Positions 10,139 through 20,384 of a stretch of 64,000 nucleotides of DNA are shown here, piece after piece. Every line of letters starts with the position of its first letter. Position 1 is the stretch's first letter. The notes below the pieces were generated by a model. The model was not told the origin of the DNA. It worked only from the letters and a program-made list of their open reading frames with translations, and did no database searches. Source of the stretch: Chaenocephalus aceratus (Eukaryota; Chordata; Actinopteri; Perciformes; Channichthyidae); contig JAMFTG010000189.1 in the NCBI GenBank assembly GCA_023974075.1, positions 92,501 to 156,500 on the forward strand, in the 5' to 3' direction. Both the position numbers and the translations under genes were made by a program.

Positions 10139-10581
10139 AGGTGGGGTAGGTAAGTTTCAGAAGCCGGCTCGAGATACACTTTTTGTTATATTCCATGGAA
10201 TGCTCTTAACATCCCGATAGCAATGAATATCTGAAGTGCTTTGACAAACATCCATAAAAAAATGTCATCTGTGGAAGCCGTGATACTGTAAGAAGTACAA
10301 CCAATCCGTTTAGCCGGGCCGCCCTGTCTGTCACCTTCCATCTCGTGCACGCACAAATGTATCTCGTGCCGTCATTGGGCGTGCATTGCAGCAGTACTTC
10401 AATGACTCGCCAGCAACAGGCGGCCACTTTCACCAGTCTGCTGACGCCATGTGCGCGTGCATGTGTGTTGGCGGAGGTGCTCTGTGAGGAAGTCTGAAGG
10501 AAGGGGCGGATTCTTTTCGGCTGCGTACTTTCAAATGTTAGTGCACTCGAGCCGGTTTTCTGAAACGTACCTACCCCACCT
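10139..10581. mobile_element. TTAA-flanked MITE, family 3, copy 1
   Basis: The ends are AGGTGGGGTAGGTAAGTTTC and GAAACGTACCTACCCCACCT, each bordered by TTAA (10135-10138, 10582-10585). CGGCTCGAG follows the left end and CTCGAGCCGG precedes the right one, extending the inverted repeat. Other copies lie at 25621-25972 and 62496-63553. Confidence 0.85.
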
Positions 10582-10585
10582 TTAA

Positions 10586-13500
10586 AAGAGGAAAGCATTA
10601 GGAATGCAGCAGGACATTCTGGAAACAGTAGATGATGCCGTTTTTCTGCTTTAAAAGCAACAATAAAACTCAAAATACATGTAGAAAACTTAGATACAGC
10701 TCACCTGAGATTAGCATCAGCAGATAATGTCAAAAAAGGTTTTATCAAGATCCCAGGTTTGTAACAGTTTAATTCGTTCTCTGATTATATGCACTTGTAC
10801 TTCCCCTTGTTTACTTTAAAAGCAATGAAACATTTTAGGGTGCGAAAATGTTAAATCCCGTATTTTTTTCAAACACAAATCTGTAGTTTTTTTTTGTTAC
10901 GCCTCTCACAGTGTGAACTCACGGTCGGACAGTCCCGCGCGCCACTGTTTGGCCGATGTACAAATACTCAGAAGAGACAGAAGCTGCACAAAGTGGAAGA
11001 ATGTATTTGATTGTTTTGTATGGGAAGGATTCTGCCAGTTTCTGCCCTCCTCTCGTTTCACACACAGGTATTGATAACCTCCTTCCTGTCACTCCTGCGT
11101 GGAATAGGCATTCCTCTTCAAACAGCAGCTTATGAAAAACATGCCAAATACACCCAATGTAATGTTTGTTTATTGTATGGAAAAGAAAACCTCAGTCCCT
11201 CCATTTTGTGTTCTCACTACAACAACAGGTACAAGGCTCTTTTATAACTTTCAAGATGTTAACATAATGTATATAACAGAGAATGTGAATATGTATTTGT
11301 TCAGAATCAAACAAAAAGTAGTGCTCCGAGTTTGTGGTAAGAGAAAAAAAATACGACTCGCCTCCGTCATGATTTTATGTTTTCTACTTTTTTTATTTTC
11401 TGATGATGTGTGTATGTTATATGACTATCAGTGAGTGTGTAAGTGATTCATACTGTATATCTGGTGTTCTCTAAGATGGAAAAGTGGAAGATGTCCTGGT
11501 TTGATTCTTTTCTTCGTTCTACTCTTTAGAGCCCTGCACAGCGGGGGGTTTCAGAATTTTAAAACAACACAAACACGTTTGCCAGAGAAAGGTTTCTAGC
11601 GACTGCTGAATGTGATTTTACTGAGAGAGAGAGAAGCAGTGCGGACTGGCTTTCTTTTTTGTCGGGTTAATTTAAAAAAAACTAAAAAAGGCAATATTTA
11701 ATGTTCTCTGTCAAAGGTTTTAGCCGATCTGGGAGAGTGGAGCCTTGGTTTCATGGAGAAGCAGGTTGTCGTGGGGTTCTCTCGTCATTTCTCGAAGCCT
11801 TTCTTCGCATTAGTAAACGACCAAAGCTTCGAGATGTTTTGATGGATATCATATGCAAACCTCGCCATCACTGGACGTCATGTAGCGGCTTTTTTCCTTT
11901 CTCTTTCTCCCACACTTGTTCCTCGCTTATTCTCATCTCCGAAGTCGCTTTGGAGACGCCTCCTTTTTTCCGCCAATGAGGTCTTTTTGTGCCTGAAGTG
12001 TTATTTTCCGTTTACAGGAATTGAATTGCTATGCACCTTACTGAAACAAGCATTTCCTAACGATGTAGATGTAACACTGGAGCAACGCTAAATCATTGAT
12101 TTCATAGGCAGAGTATTTGTAGAGATTAATGATAAAAAGCCCCCGTCTTTAGTTGACTCTTTTCTCCATGTCCTGAATCCTTTATACCAAACTAAGGTGC
12201 CTCGTGTATATACTTTCTGCAGTGGAGATTTCTCCTTTGCTGTTTAACAATAGTAACCTTGTTAACCAGTGTTTTTTTTAAAACCTTTTTTCACCTTTGT
12301 AAAAAAAAAAGAAACTGTATAATAAACTGACTTTTTTAACACGTAGATTAATCAAATTATTCCAGGAAATATTTGCAAATACAATCTAATTTTGCACTTT
12401 ATATATATATCAGATTTACTTGGAAGTGAAAAGGCCATCATGCAATCAGAGATAGAAATAAAAAGTCCCCTGAATGTAAAAATTAAACGAGTAGCTCAGG
12501 TTCTTCGCGAAGAACTCGACTGTAAGGATTCCCATTATCCGAACGGCTTCAAAATGGTACACCTTCTTCGTAACGCCTCTTTGTCTCTGTCGACCAACCG
12601 ATCCTCAGTATAAATACTATGCCAATCTTCTTCAGGTGACTCCCTCTTTTCTCCTCTTCCTCTCTGCAAACTGTATAAAAAAAACCTGCCGCTTGAACTC
12701 TCAGAACATTCCTGTTGTTAGCAACAGTTAGCTCGTTAGCCGCCGCTCGGCTTTCACTCGGCTTCAAACGTGTTTTTCCTTAAACCAAGGTGGACACTTT
12801 TTAATTTGTTTTATCCTGGTTGTGTGAGACTTAGCGACAGCTGTGCACTGACATGCTTGTGTTGCTTGTATCCTCTGGTTCTCTATGTGCAGAAAATACC
12901 AGAATGTGACCAATGCATTCTGCAGGATTTGTGAAGTTGAAAGCGAAAAGACAAACTAGGATTTGACGCATGAGATGTTCGCATTACTGATGATCACTTA
13001 TCAAACATCTTCATTATGTAATCGTCGTCTGAAAGCATATTTAACCCTAGAATATCATCACAGTAGTTGTATTGAGGTGTTTGTCAAAAATAATTATTAT
13101 TGCCGAATATCATAGCTATAAAACAAAGAAGTTTGATAGATCCAAAAATAAAGGGGTTAATTCTTGGCAAGATCAAAGTTTTGGATATTGTAATATGGCA
13201 AAATTCATGGATTTTCCTTGCAAATTGAATTGATTTATTTAAACAAGGGACAGTGTATATTAATCAACATATTAAAAACATGTAAAAGTACTCGAATTAG
13301 ACAAAAGGCTAGTTTTCATCGAACTCTGAATTTAAAACATGGTTCTAGTTTTAAAATATTTCGCCTTTTCCCATCTACTCAATAAATCCACTTTCTGATG
13401 ATAATTTATCAAAAGTCTTTCGTTAAGTAATTGTAAAAGCACCCACCATTTTGTATTTATTGAGATATTTGCTATGATAACCAAGCGAAACGTAGAATAC

Positions 13501-13800
13501 TTTTCCTGAAAATCTGAAGAAATCCTCTCCTGTGATTGGTCCAAACTGGTATTTGTGCACCTCTCTCTAGTCCTTTAACTCCCACTCATTCCTGGTGCAG
13601 GTGTTACAAAGCTACTCTCTTCTCTGTGTGAACAGCATCAAGTTAGTATTGTAAGACTTTATTATTATTAACTCACCAAGTTGTGTTCATTTCTGGGGGT
13701 TACAGTAGGTGATGCATCCTCTGGATAATTTGCGAGGAAAATGACCAAGGTTCCACTTTCTCCCTTGTACAAATTAAATAAATATATTATACATTTTACT
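10586..13800. other. Long non-coding stretch, AT-rich
   Basis: I found no coding exon. The best transcript-end signal is AATAAA at 12321, which could end a very long ncoa1 3'UTR; another lies near 13777. The open frames here (11011-11434, 11701-11979, 12392-12613, 13332-13544) show no family motifs or splice borders. Confidence 0.4.
12321..12326 (+). terminator. Candidate poly-A signal
   Basis: AATAAA sits in an AT-rich context after a poly-A stretch. It is about 6.7 kb beyond the ncoa1 stop, so its link to that gene is a guess. Confidence 0.3.
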
Positions 13801-14248
13801 CATTTCCGTCCGTTTGTTTGTATTACACTCATGTAAAGTTTGTTTTCAAAAGAGGCATCGGAGCAGCTATTACAAGACAATGAGTGACAATGTTCATCTG
13901 GGAGAATCTTATGCATGTTATATTTTCACTTTCTCTCTGTCTCTTTTATTCCCCCCCGACCCCTCTGTTCAGGTGTGTAACGTGAATATAAAGACATCTA
14001 CCTTTTTCTTTTTGAATGTTGTAGACAATCAGTCTCAGGCCGGGTCCAGTCCTGCGGGCAGTGAGAGTCCTGCGGGCGGACACACAAACAAAAACACTCT
14101 TTATTATTTGCATCTACTGGAAGTCTAATCAAATTGGGAGGTTTTGTTTATCCATATGTTCGTAGCTGCTCAAGTTTACACACACACTTCTCTACTACAC
14201 TCAAAACACAAACACCTCGTGCTTTTGATCCCTCTGCTTTTTTTTTTT

Positions 14249-14263
14249 TTTTTCCAAGGTGAG
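14249..14263. repeat. Poly-T tract
   Basis: A run of about 14 T in non-coding sequence. Confidence 0.8.
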
Positions 14264-14481
14264 GATGCCAACCTTGAGGAAATGATGCTTTGACTAACAA
14301 ATCTATAACATCCATGAATGTGGGAATGCAACACATTGCAATAAAAGCACCATTTGAAATGCAGCCGTTTGTCCCCGTATGTTCTTCAATCTGCTGTCTT
14401 TTTAAAAGGTATCTTTGACGGTCGGTGAGGGTGTTTATTTTGGACTGATGCAAAAAACGACCTAATTTTCCAAACATTTAA

Positions 14482-14610
14482 GAGGCTTTATTTAGTTTTT
14501 GTGGGTTTTTCCCTTTCCTGTAGTGTGTTATATGGTTGTAGTGCATGTCAATGGTCTGCAAAGGCTACAATCTAAAGTTTCTCTCCCACACTCCCCCCCC
14601 CCCCCCCGAA
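14482..14610. mobile_element. Family 2 MITE, truncated copy
   Basis: The left end GAGGCTTTATTTAG and the signature CCCTTTCCTGTAGTGTGTTA with ATGGTCTGCAAAGGCTA match family 2. The match fades in a run of C at 14589-14605, and no right end is seen. Confidence 0.65.
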
Positions 14611-14841
14611 AAGCAGTATTAAATGTCCACTTTAAGTTCTGCAAAAAAATTATGTTAGCAAGTCAAAAGTACAATATCGGCCTCCAAGATTTTACGAATT
14701 TGAATGATAAAGTAGCATAAAATGGAAATATTCATTTACAAGTACCTTAAAAGTGGTACAGTACTTGCATAAATATACTTAGTTTATATTCCAACACTGG
14801 AATGGGATTGGAGTGTAAAGAATTCAGTTCCCTTTTGACCA

Positions 14842-14925
14842 GTGGCGGCGCCAGGGGGTCGCTAGAGGATGCTGAAGCACCCCCCAGGATAGCCATAGCA
14901 CCCCAAAAAATGTATGTGTTTTTTG
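14842..14925. mobile_element. hAT-like repeat end fragment
   Basis: CAGTGGCGGCGCCAGGGGGT is the reverse complement of the right end of the repeat at 23396-24838 (GGCGCCGCCACTG). Only the terminal part is clear. Confidence 0.5.
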
Positions 14926-15306
14926 TGCGTGCGTGCGTATTTGAGCTGTAACCATTTTGATTTAAATCATTTCACTTTTCTGCATTTCTCCGCTAAGTTC
15001 AGCAGTTTGTAGCTAAAAGCAGCTGGTCACGATTCAACTATTATAATATTCAGCTTTTACTGCATTTTCAGCTAAATTCAGCAACAGATGTATTTATGCT
15101 ATGTTTTTATAGAGTTGTTGAGGTACAGCACTTTGTTCAACTCTGTTTTTTTAAATGTGCTATTGTAGTGCCGAGAGAAGGGAGTCGGAGGCGATGCATC
15201 GAAGGTACAAAGTTGGCTTCATTGAGCAGCAGAGAAAAGCACATGTTGCCGGCTTGAAGTCCGGGCAGAGAAGGGAAGAAGAGAAAGGAGGGCACACAGT
15301 AGGTAC

Positions 15307-15760
15307 CAGTGGCGGTTCTAGACCAATTTGACTGGGGGGGCCACTGGGGGGACAGTTATTTTCTGAGGGGGGCGCAATAAATGCAGGACGAAAAAGAGAA
15401 CTAGACAGTATGAAGTAATTGCGCATAAGAAAACAATGCAATACAGTTATTGGTATTTGTTTCAGTACACTTATTTATTTCAGATAGATCTTATAGTTAT
15501 TACTGTTAGCTTCAGCTTAAGTTATAGTGCAATGTTTGCTCTAACACCATATTTATATAAACATAAAGGCAATGAACAGTTACATCTCTACTTTACATAA
15601 GGGTGTCTGCACAATCTCACATTACAGCAACAAAATCCTGCGGTTTTTGGCAAACCGAGTATCAGAAAATATACATTTAAAAAAAAAAAAAATAAACGTT
15701 TCATGTTTAGGGGGGTCACAGGGGGGTCAGTGTTAGGGCCCCCCCCTAGAACCGCCCCTG
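15307..15760. mobile_element. hAT-type MITE inside the 3' LTR
   Basis: The ends CAGTGGCGGTTCTAGA and TCTAGAACCGCCCCTG are inverted repeats, and an exact 8-bp duplication GTAGGTAC flanks them (15299-15306 and 15761-15768). The other LTR has GTAGGTAC once near 16777-16784, giving the empty site. The interior is AT-rich and non-coding. Confidence 0.92.
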
Positions 15761-16019
15761 GTAGGTACAGTCAACATATGTGTCCGTGCGGAACAATACC
15801 CCCAACCTGTAGTTCCATGAGTGAATTATGTAAATCAGTGAAAACTGCACAAGCCCCCCCAGAATTCAACCATGGACACAATCCTCGCGTCCGGGAGGAA
15901 GCACCACAGGGCCCGAGCAGGGTTTCCTCGGTGAAACAGTGAGAGTGTCCACAAGGTCGACCGTTTGGTCGAACCTCCTCTCTGGCACCTGAAAAAAAAG
16001 GGTTAACCATTGGATGTTA

Positions 16020-16180
16020 ACAGATGGATGAAGTCAGCCGTTAGCTGCTAGCCGTTAGCTGTCAGTCGTCGTTAGCTGCAAGCCGTTAGCCTTCGTCGTT
16101 AGCCTTTAGCTGTCAGCCGCTAGCCGCCAGTCGTTGTCGACGGCCGTTAGCTGCAAGCCATTAGCCGCTAGACGTTGTCG
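16020..16180. repeat. Degenerate GTTAGC(Y)G short repeats
   Basis: Around fifteen imperfect copies of a 10-12 base GTTAGCTGC/GCTAGCCGTT motif lie in the retrotransposon interior, downstream of gag on the element's own strand. Confidence 0.75.
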
Positions 16181-16594
16181 TCGGCCCCGGAGCCTCTGCT
16201 CGGTGGCGTGCCGCTACCAGGGAAAGTGCCGCTGCCTGGGGCCAGCACCTCAGGGGTAAATCGCCGGGTGGCCAGGAAGAACCGGCCAGCTTCTTCGGCT
16301 AAAGCGCGGGGCTCCACACTAGCCGTGTTAGCGAGCGCTGTCTGCAGCCGCATGTCCCGAAGAAACAGTCCCATGAACAAGAAGTCGGGTTCTCCCGTAC
16401 CTAGCAGGACGCGTATCGTCTCCATGTGGTCGGAAGGCTTGCTGTCTCCCAGTGCCGAAACGATGTGGAAATGGCGAGCGTGGTCCTCGGCCATTCCGCG
16501 AAGGGCGAACCGAGCCTCAGTCCGTGCGCACAAGGCAGCCGCCCACGTCTCCAAAAATCTCCGGCAGTTTGAGAAAAACTGCGCTTCTAGCCAT
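16168..16594 (-). pseudogene. gag-like remnant of the LTR element
   Basis: On the minus strand a Met near 16592 opens a frame that reads a LPEIFGD segment, then shifts near 16540 into a second frame reading ARFALRGMAEDHARHFHIVSA. That pattern (a hydrophobic LP-F motif, then A-F-LRG-...-F-VSAL) is typical of the N-terminal capsid domain of Ty3/gypsy gag proteins in animals. The second frame ends at 16168 after a Gly/Ser/Pro-rich tail with no zinc knuckle. It is broken and not expected to act. Confidence 0.65.
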
Positions 16595-16828
16595 GTTCGG
16601 TTCAGTCTCGGAAACTTCTGTGAGACTTATGTCAGGGTCACCAATGTAGTGCCGAAAGAAGGGAGTCGGAGGCGGTGCATCAAAGGTACAAAGTTGGCTT
16701 TTTTGAGCAGCAGAAAAGCACATGTTGCCGGCTTGAAGTCCGGGCAGAGAAGGGAAGAGAGAAAGGAGGGCACACAGTAGGTACAGTCAACATATGTGTC
16801 CGTGCGGAACAATACCCCCAACCTGTAA

Positions 16829-17953
16829 GGCAAGGCAAGGCAAGTTTATTTATATAGCACTTTTCAACACAAGGCAATTCAAAGTGCTTTACAAAAATGA
16901 AAGACATTAAGAAAATGGCATTTAAAATCAGTCATTAAAAAGAAAAGCTAATAAAAGAAACATTAAAAGAAAAATACATGGATAAAAGTTACAGTGATGT
17001 CTAAGATAGGAATAGTTCAATTAAAAGCAGCGACAAAAAGAAAAGTCTTCAGCCTGGATTTAAAAGTAGTCAGAGTTGCAGCGGACCTGCAGGTTTCTGG
17101 GAGTTTGTTCCAGATGTTTGGGCATAATAACTGAACTCTGCTTTACCATGTTTAGTTCTGACTCTGGGGACAGAAAGCTGACCAGTCCCTGAAGACCTGA
17201 GAGATCTGGATGGTTAATCATTTAGCAGGAGGTCAGAAATGTATTTTGGGCCTAAACCATTCAGTGCTTTATAACCAGCAGCAGTATTTTGAAATCTATT
17301 CTTTGACACACAGGAAGCCAGTGTAAAGACTTCAGAACTGGAGTGATGTGATCCACTTTCTTAGTGTCAAGGCATGGACAAGTTTTTCCAAATCCTGCTG
17401 TGACATTAGTCTTTTAATCCTAGATATGTTCTTTAGGTGATAGTAGGCTGATTTAGTAACTGTTTTAATGTGACTGTTGAAACTCAGGTCAGAGTCCATG
17501 ACTACACCTAGAGTTCTGGCTTTATCTGTTGTTTTGAACATTGCAGACTGAAGCTCAGCGCTAACTTTTATACGTTCTGCCTTGGCTCCAAATACCATTA
17601 CCTCAGTTTTATCTTTGTTTAATTGGAGAAAGAGACACATCCAGTCATTGATTTGTTTAATGCACTTACTCAGTGTTTGAATTGGAGCTTAGTCTCCTGG
17701 TGAAATTGTTATGTACATTTGTGTGTCATCTGCATAGCTATGGTAACTTATGTTGTTGTTCTTCATTATCTGAGCCAGTGGTAGCATGTAGACGTTAAAG
17801 AGAGAGGCCCCAAGATGGAGCCTTGAGGAACCCCACATGTCATTTGTCAACTCAGATGTGTATTACCTATAGAAACAAAGTTGTTTCTGTCCTTTAAGTA
17901 GGATTCAAACCAATTTAGAGCTGTTTCCGAAAGTCCCACCCAGTTTTCCAGCC
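16829..17953 (-). mobile_element. 5'-truncated L2-type LINE inside the 5' LTR
   Basis: The minus strand starts with a reverse-transcriptase piece (GLSETALNWFESYLKDR), continues through NKDKTEVMVFG and LGVVMDSDLSFNSHI near 17332-17640, and ends in the L2 tail AAAGTGCTTTGAATTGCC... TATATAAATAAACTTGCC with TTGCC repeats. Several in-frame breaks exist. The LTR sequence CCAACCTG|TAGTTCC, continuous at 15799-15816, is split here at 16828 and resumes at about 17955. Confidence 0.85.
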
Positions 17954-18001
17954 TGTGTAGTTCCATGAGTGAATTATGTAAATCAGTGATCACTACACTA
18001 T

Positions 18002-18483
18002 AGAAATAAAGTGGATTGGATTGGATAATGATCAACGACAATTATAGGGAAATAGAAAATAAAACTGATGATAACAAAAAAACTTTATTAATCTGTGTTT
18101 GAAGACCAATTGACAAACATGAGGATGTTAAAAAGTGGTAACATTTTGAAAATAAAACTAATAAAAGTCATAAAAACCATTTAAGTGAAAATACAGTAAT
18201 TAAAGATTATGATTAAATAAATGAGGTAGAATAAAGGCAGTAAAGTAAAAATAACGATACAATTATTATCAAATGTAAAACAATTATATAGCACCTTTTA
18301 GAGCTCCTCTGATACACTTCAAAGGGTTTGACAAGCAATTGATAAAATTGTGAAAATAAAATAATTAAAACAATAAAAAAAAGTCATTCAAAATACAATG
18401 AAATGGAAAATAAAGATGATAGAGTTATAAAGTACATAATAACCAGACCGCAATGATGTATTTCATTTAAAATCAGATTACGT
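18002..18483. other. AT-rich non-coding stretch
   Basis: It contains A-rich low-complexity sequence and a possible decayed LINE tail (TATAGCACCTTTTAGAGC near 18288). No gene is seen. Confidence 0.4.
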
Positions 18484-19000
18484 TCAGACCCTCACAGATC
18501 CTCTGTCAGAAAGCAGCACGGCCAAAACACTCTCTCTTTGGATCACTTGCTGTCTCCTCTGGGTTCTGGTTCTGGGTGTGTAGAACTGGAACATGACGCA
18601 AACAAGGACCCCGGCGAGGGCGGTGGTTAGAGGGATCTTTAGGGTGGGGGCTGCCGTGGAGAAAGGGTGAGGAAACTCTGGAGAGGGGGAGGCAGAGGCG
18701 TCCACATGTGGAAGGACGTTCAGGAGGTCAGCGCTCGGAGAAATGTCCACAAGCAGAGCTATGTTTGCTGGGTCTTCAGGGAGGAGAGGGAGGGGGTCTG
18801 TGGAGGTCTGAGGGTCCTCTGATAGGAGAGGAGGGAAGGAGATGAGGAGGTGAGGAAGGGAGTGAGGTTTCCTGGATCACGTTATAGGAAGGGGTGTCTC
18901 TGTGATGGGGTCCTGTGAAGGGGGACACAGCGGGGGACGTCTCCTCGGAGGAACTCACCTCGATGGACTCTGAGGTTTCTTCTTCTCCATTGAGACACAT
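18484..19000 (-). CDS. Unrecognised 3'-terminal exon with C-terminal membrane segment
   Basis: An acceptor with a good pyrimidine tract (CCCTCCAACAG at 19011-19001) leads into MCLNGEEETSESIEVSSSEE, an acidic Ser/Thr-rich stretch. A Pro/Ser-rich region follows, and the frame stops at 18776. The neighbouring frame is open from about 18870 and reads LLPEDPANIALLVDI, then a hydrophobic TTALAGVLVCVMFQFY segment, an Arg-rich RTRTQRR and a short tail to the stop at 18484. One indel in C-rich sequence (18779-18870) would join them. The layout suggests a single-pass or tail-anchored membrane protein's last exon. I do not recognise the family and found no upstream exon before the TRIM gene at 20385. 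Confidence 0.45.
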
Positions 19001-19107
19001 CTGTTGGAGGGTAAAAAGAAAAGATTTAGAAGAAGATTTCAACCATAAATCATAATTTTGGTGTCAATGAAAGAGGACGTATAGTTTCCAGGTTCATATT
19101 TAGTACG

Positions 19108-19108
<1 letters not shown>

Positions 19109-19153
<45 letters not shown>
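19109..19153. repeat. (AC)n microsatellite
   Basis: About 22 AC dinucleotides, followed by a short (ACT)n. Confidence 0.95.
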
Positions 19154-19155
<2 letters not shown>

Positions 19156-19446
19156 ACTACTACTACTAGTACTTACAGTAAAAAACGAATGACTGTACAT
19201 TCAACTATTAAATCAATCAGCTATGTCAGGACATTGAGGCTATACATGTACACTGGAGGAAACACGTATTTAACCTCCTTTAGATTTTTTAAGTTCACCA
19301 ACTTATTTTACAACTATTATCTCTTTTCAAATGAGGAGCAGGTTGTAACCGAGGCTCCGTGTCGGTCAGAGTCCGAGCGCTGCTCCTCCTCCTGGAATGA
19401 GTCAGAGTTTGATAAGCCCTCCCTCTTCTTCCTGCTCTCAGACAGG

Positions 19447-20009
19447 GGCCGTTTCTCAATCTCGAGGATACTGGCTTCCAAGCCAATATTTCAAGAATGC
19501 TACGTCATCAAGTTGCGCAGCAAGTCCAATCTTCAGCATACTTGGAATGCCACCGAGGCCGCGTCCTTGGTTTGGGGGAAATTTCAAGGCTGCACATGGG
19601 TAGACTTCGCGTCCTTAAAATCCCCACAATGCTTTGCGCACGGACCAATTTCAAAAACCCTTGCGGAGAATGGCTGAACCGACGCAGCACACATTTAAAT
19701 GTAAGTATGTAGTGATGTAGAAAATGTGTAGTGTTGGTAAATGTGTTACTTTGTTACATTTGTTATCACCAACAACGTGTTCCGTGAAAGTAAAGCAAGT
19801 TCATGATTAGATACTAGACATCGTGAGGTATTTATTTTCGGTACAGTTTATGTTGAAACCGTTAGAGAGAGTGGCACACTTGTTAGCCTGTTCAATCCTT
19901 CTTCGTTTTCCGAAGCCGTGGCTTGGAAGCATACTGGCTTCGTTTCTGAAGGAAGTGACTTGGAAGTACGCGACTACCAAGCCAGTGTCCTCGAGATTGA
20001 GAAACGGCC
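19447..20009. mobile_element. MITE with GGCCGTTTCTCAATCTCGAG ends
   Basis: The left GGCCGTTTCTCAATCTCGAG and right CTCGAGATTGAGAAACGGCC are perfect 20-base inverted repeats, with further pairing inward (ACTGGCTTCCAAGCC against GGCTTGGAAGC and related copies). The body is non-coding. It ends about 380 bp upstream of the TRIM start codon. Confidence 0.85.
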
Positions 20010-20065
20010 ACAGCCAGCTCCACTCAGTATTTCCTGGTTCCTCCCCTTCAGATCCACACTGAGGA

Positions 20066-20092
20066 GAAAGTGTGTGGTGTGTGTGTGGTGTG

Positions 20093-20123
<31 letters not shown>

Positions 20124-20189
20124 TGTGTGTGGTGTGTGTGTGTGTGTGTGTGGTGTGTGTGTGTGTGTGTGTGTGTGTGTTGTGTGTGT

Positions 20190-20250
<61 letters not shown>
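20066..20250. repeat. (GT)n microsatellite with GGT interruptions
   Basis: About 185 bp of GT with repeated GTGGTG breaks, just upstream of the TRIM gene. This alternating purine-pyrimidine tract lies within the likely promoter region. Confidence 0.97.
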
Positions 20251-20253
<3 letters not shown>

Positions 20254-20330
20254 CTATGTGGGTAAAGTACAAGAGCTGATAGGCCACATTCACCGCCCAC
20301 ACACATCCTGTTCAGATAACCTGTCACACT

Positions 20331-20336
20331 AGTTTC
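20331..20336 (+). promoter_or_regulatory. Possible IRF half-site upstream of TRIM
   Basis: AGTTTC (followed by GGCT) is half of an interferon-stimulated response element, 49 bases before the ATG. A six-base match alone is weak. Confidence 0.2.
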
Positions 20337-20384
20337 GGCTCTCAGGAAGTGAAGCTCACACACTCGCTGCTACTGAGAGGTGAA

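Larger units (their letters stand above)
15164..17997 (-). mobile_element. Defective Ty3/gypsy-like LTR retrotransposon
   Basis: Two long terminal repeats, TGTAGTG... to ...CACTACA, enclose a shortened interior read on the minus strand. A 4-bp target duplication CTAT borders the whole unit (15160-15163 and 17998-18001). Next to the 5' LTR (16645-17997) the minus strand reads TTGGTGACCCTGAC, a primer-binding-site-like start. Next to the 3' LTR (15164-15849) it has a G-run polypurine tract (15854-15863). A gag-like remnant lies at 16168-16594; no protease, reverse transcriptase or integrase is left. Each LTR was later hit by another element. The superfamily is inferred from the gag style and the tRNA-binding start. 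Confidence 0.8.
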
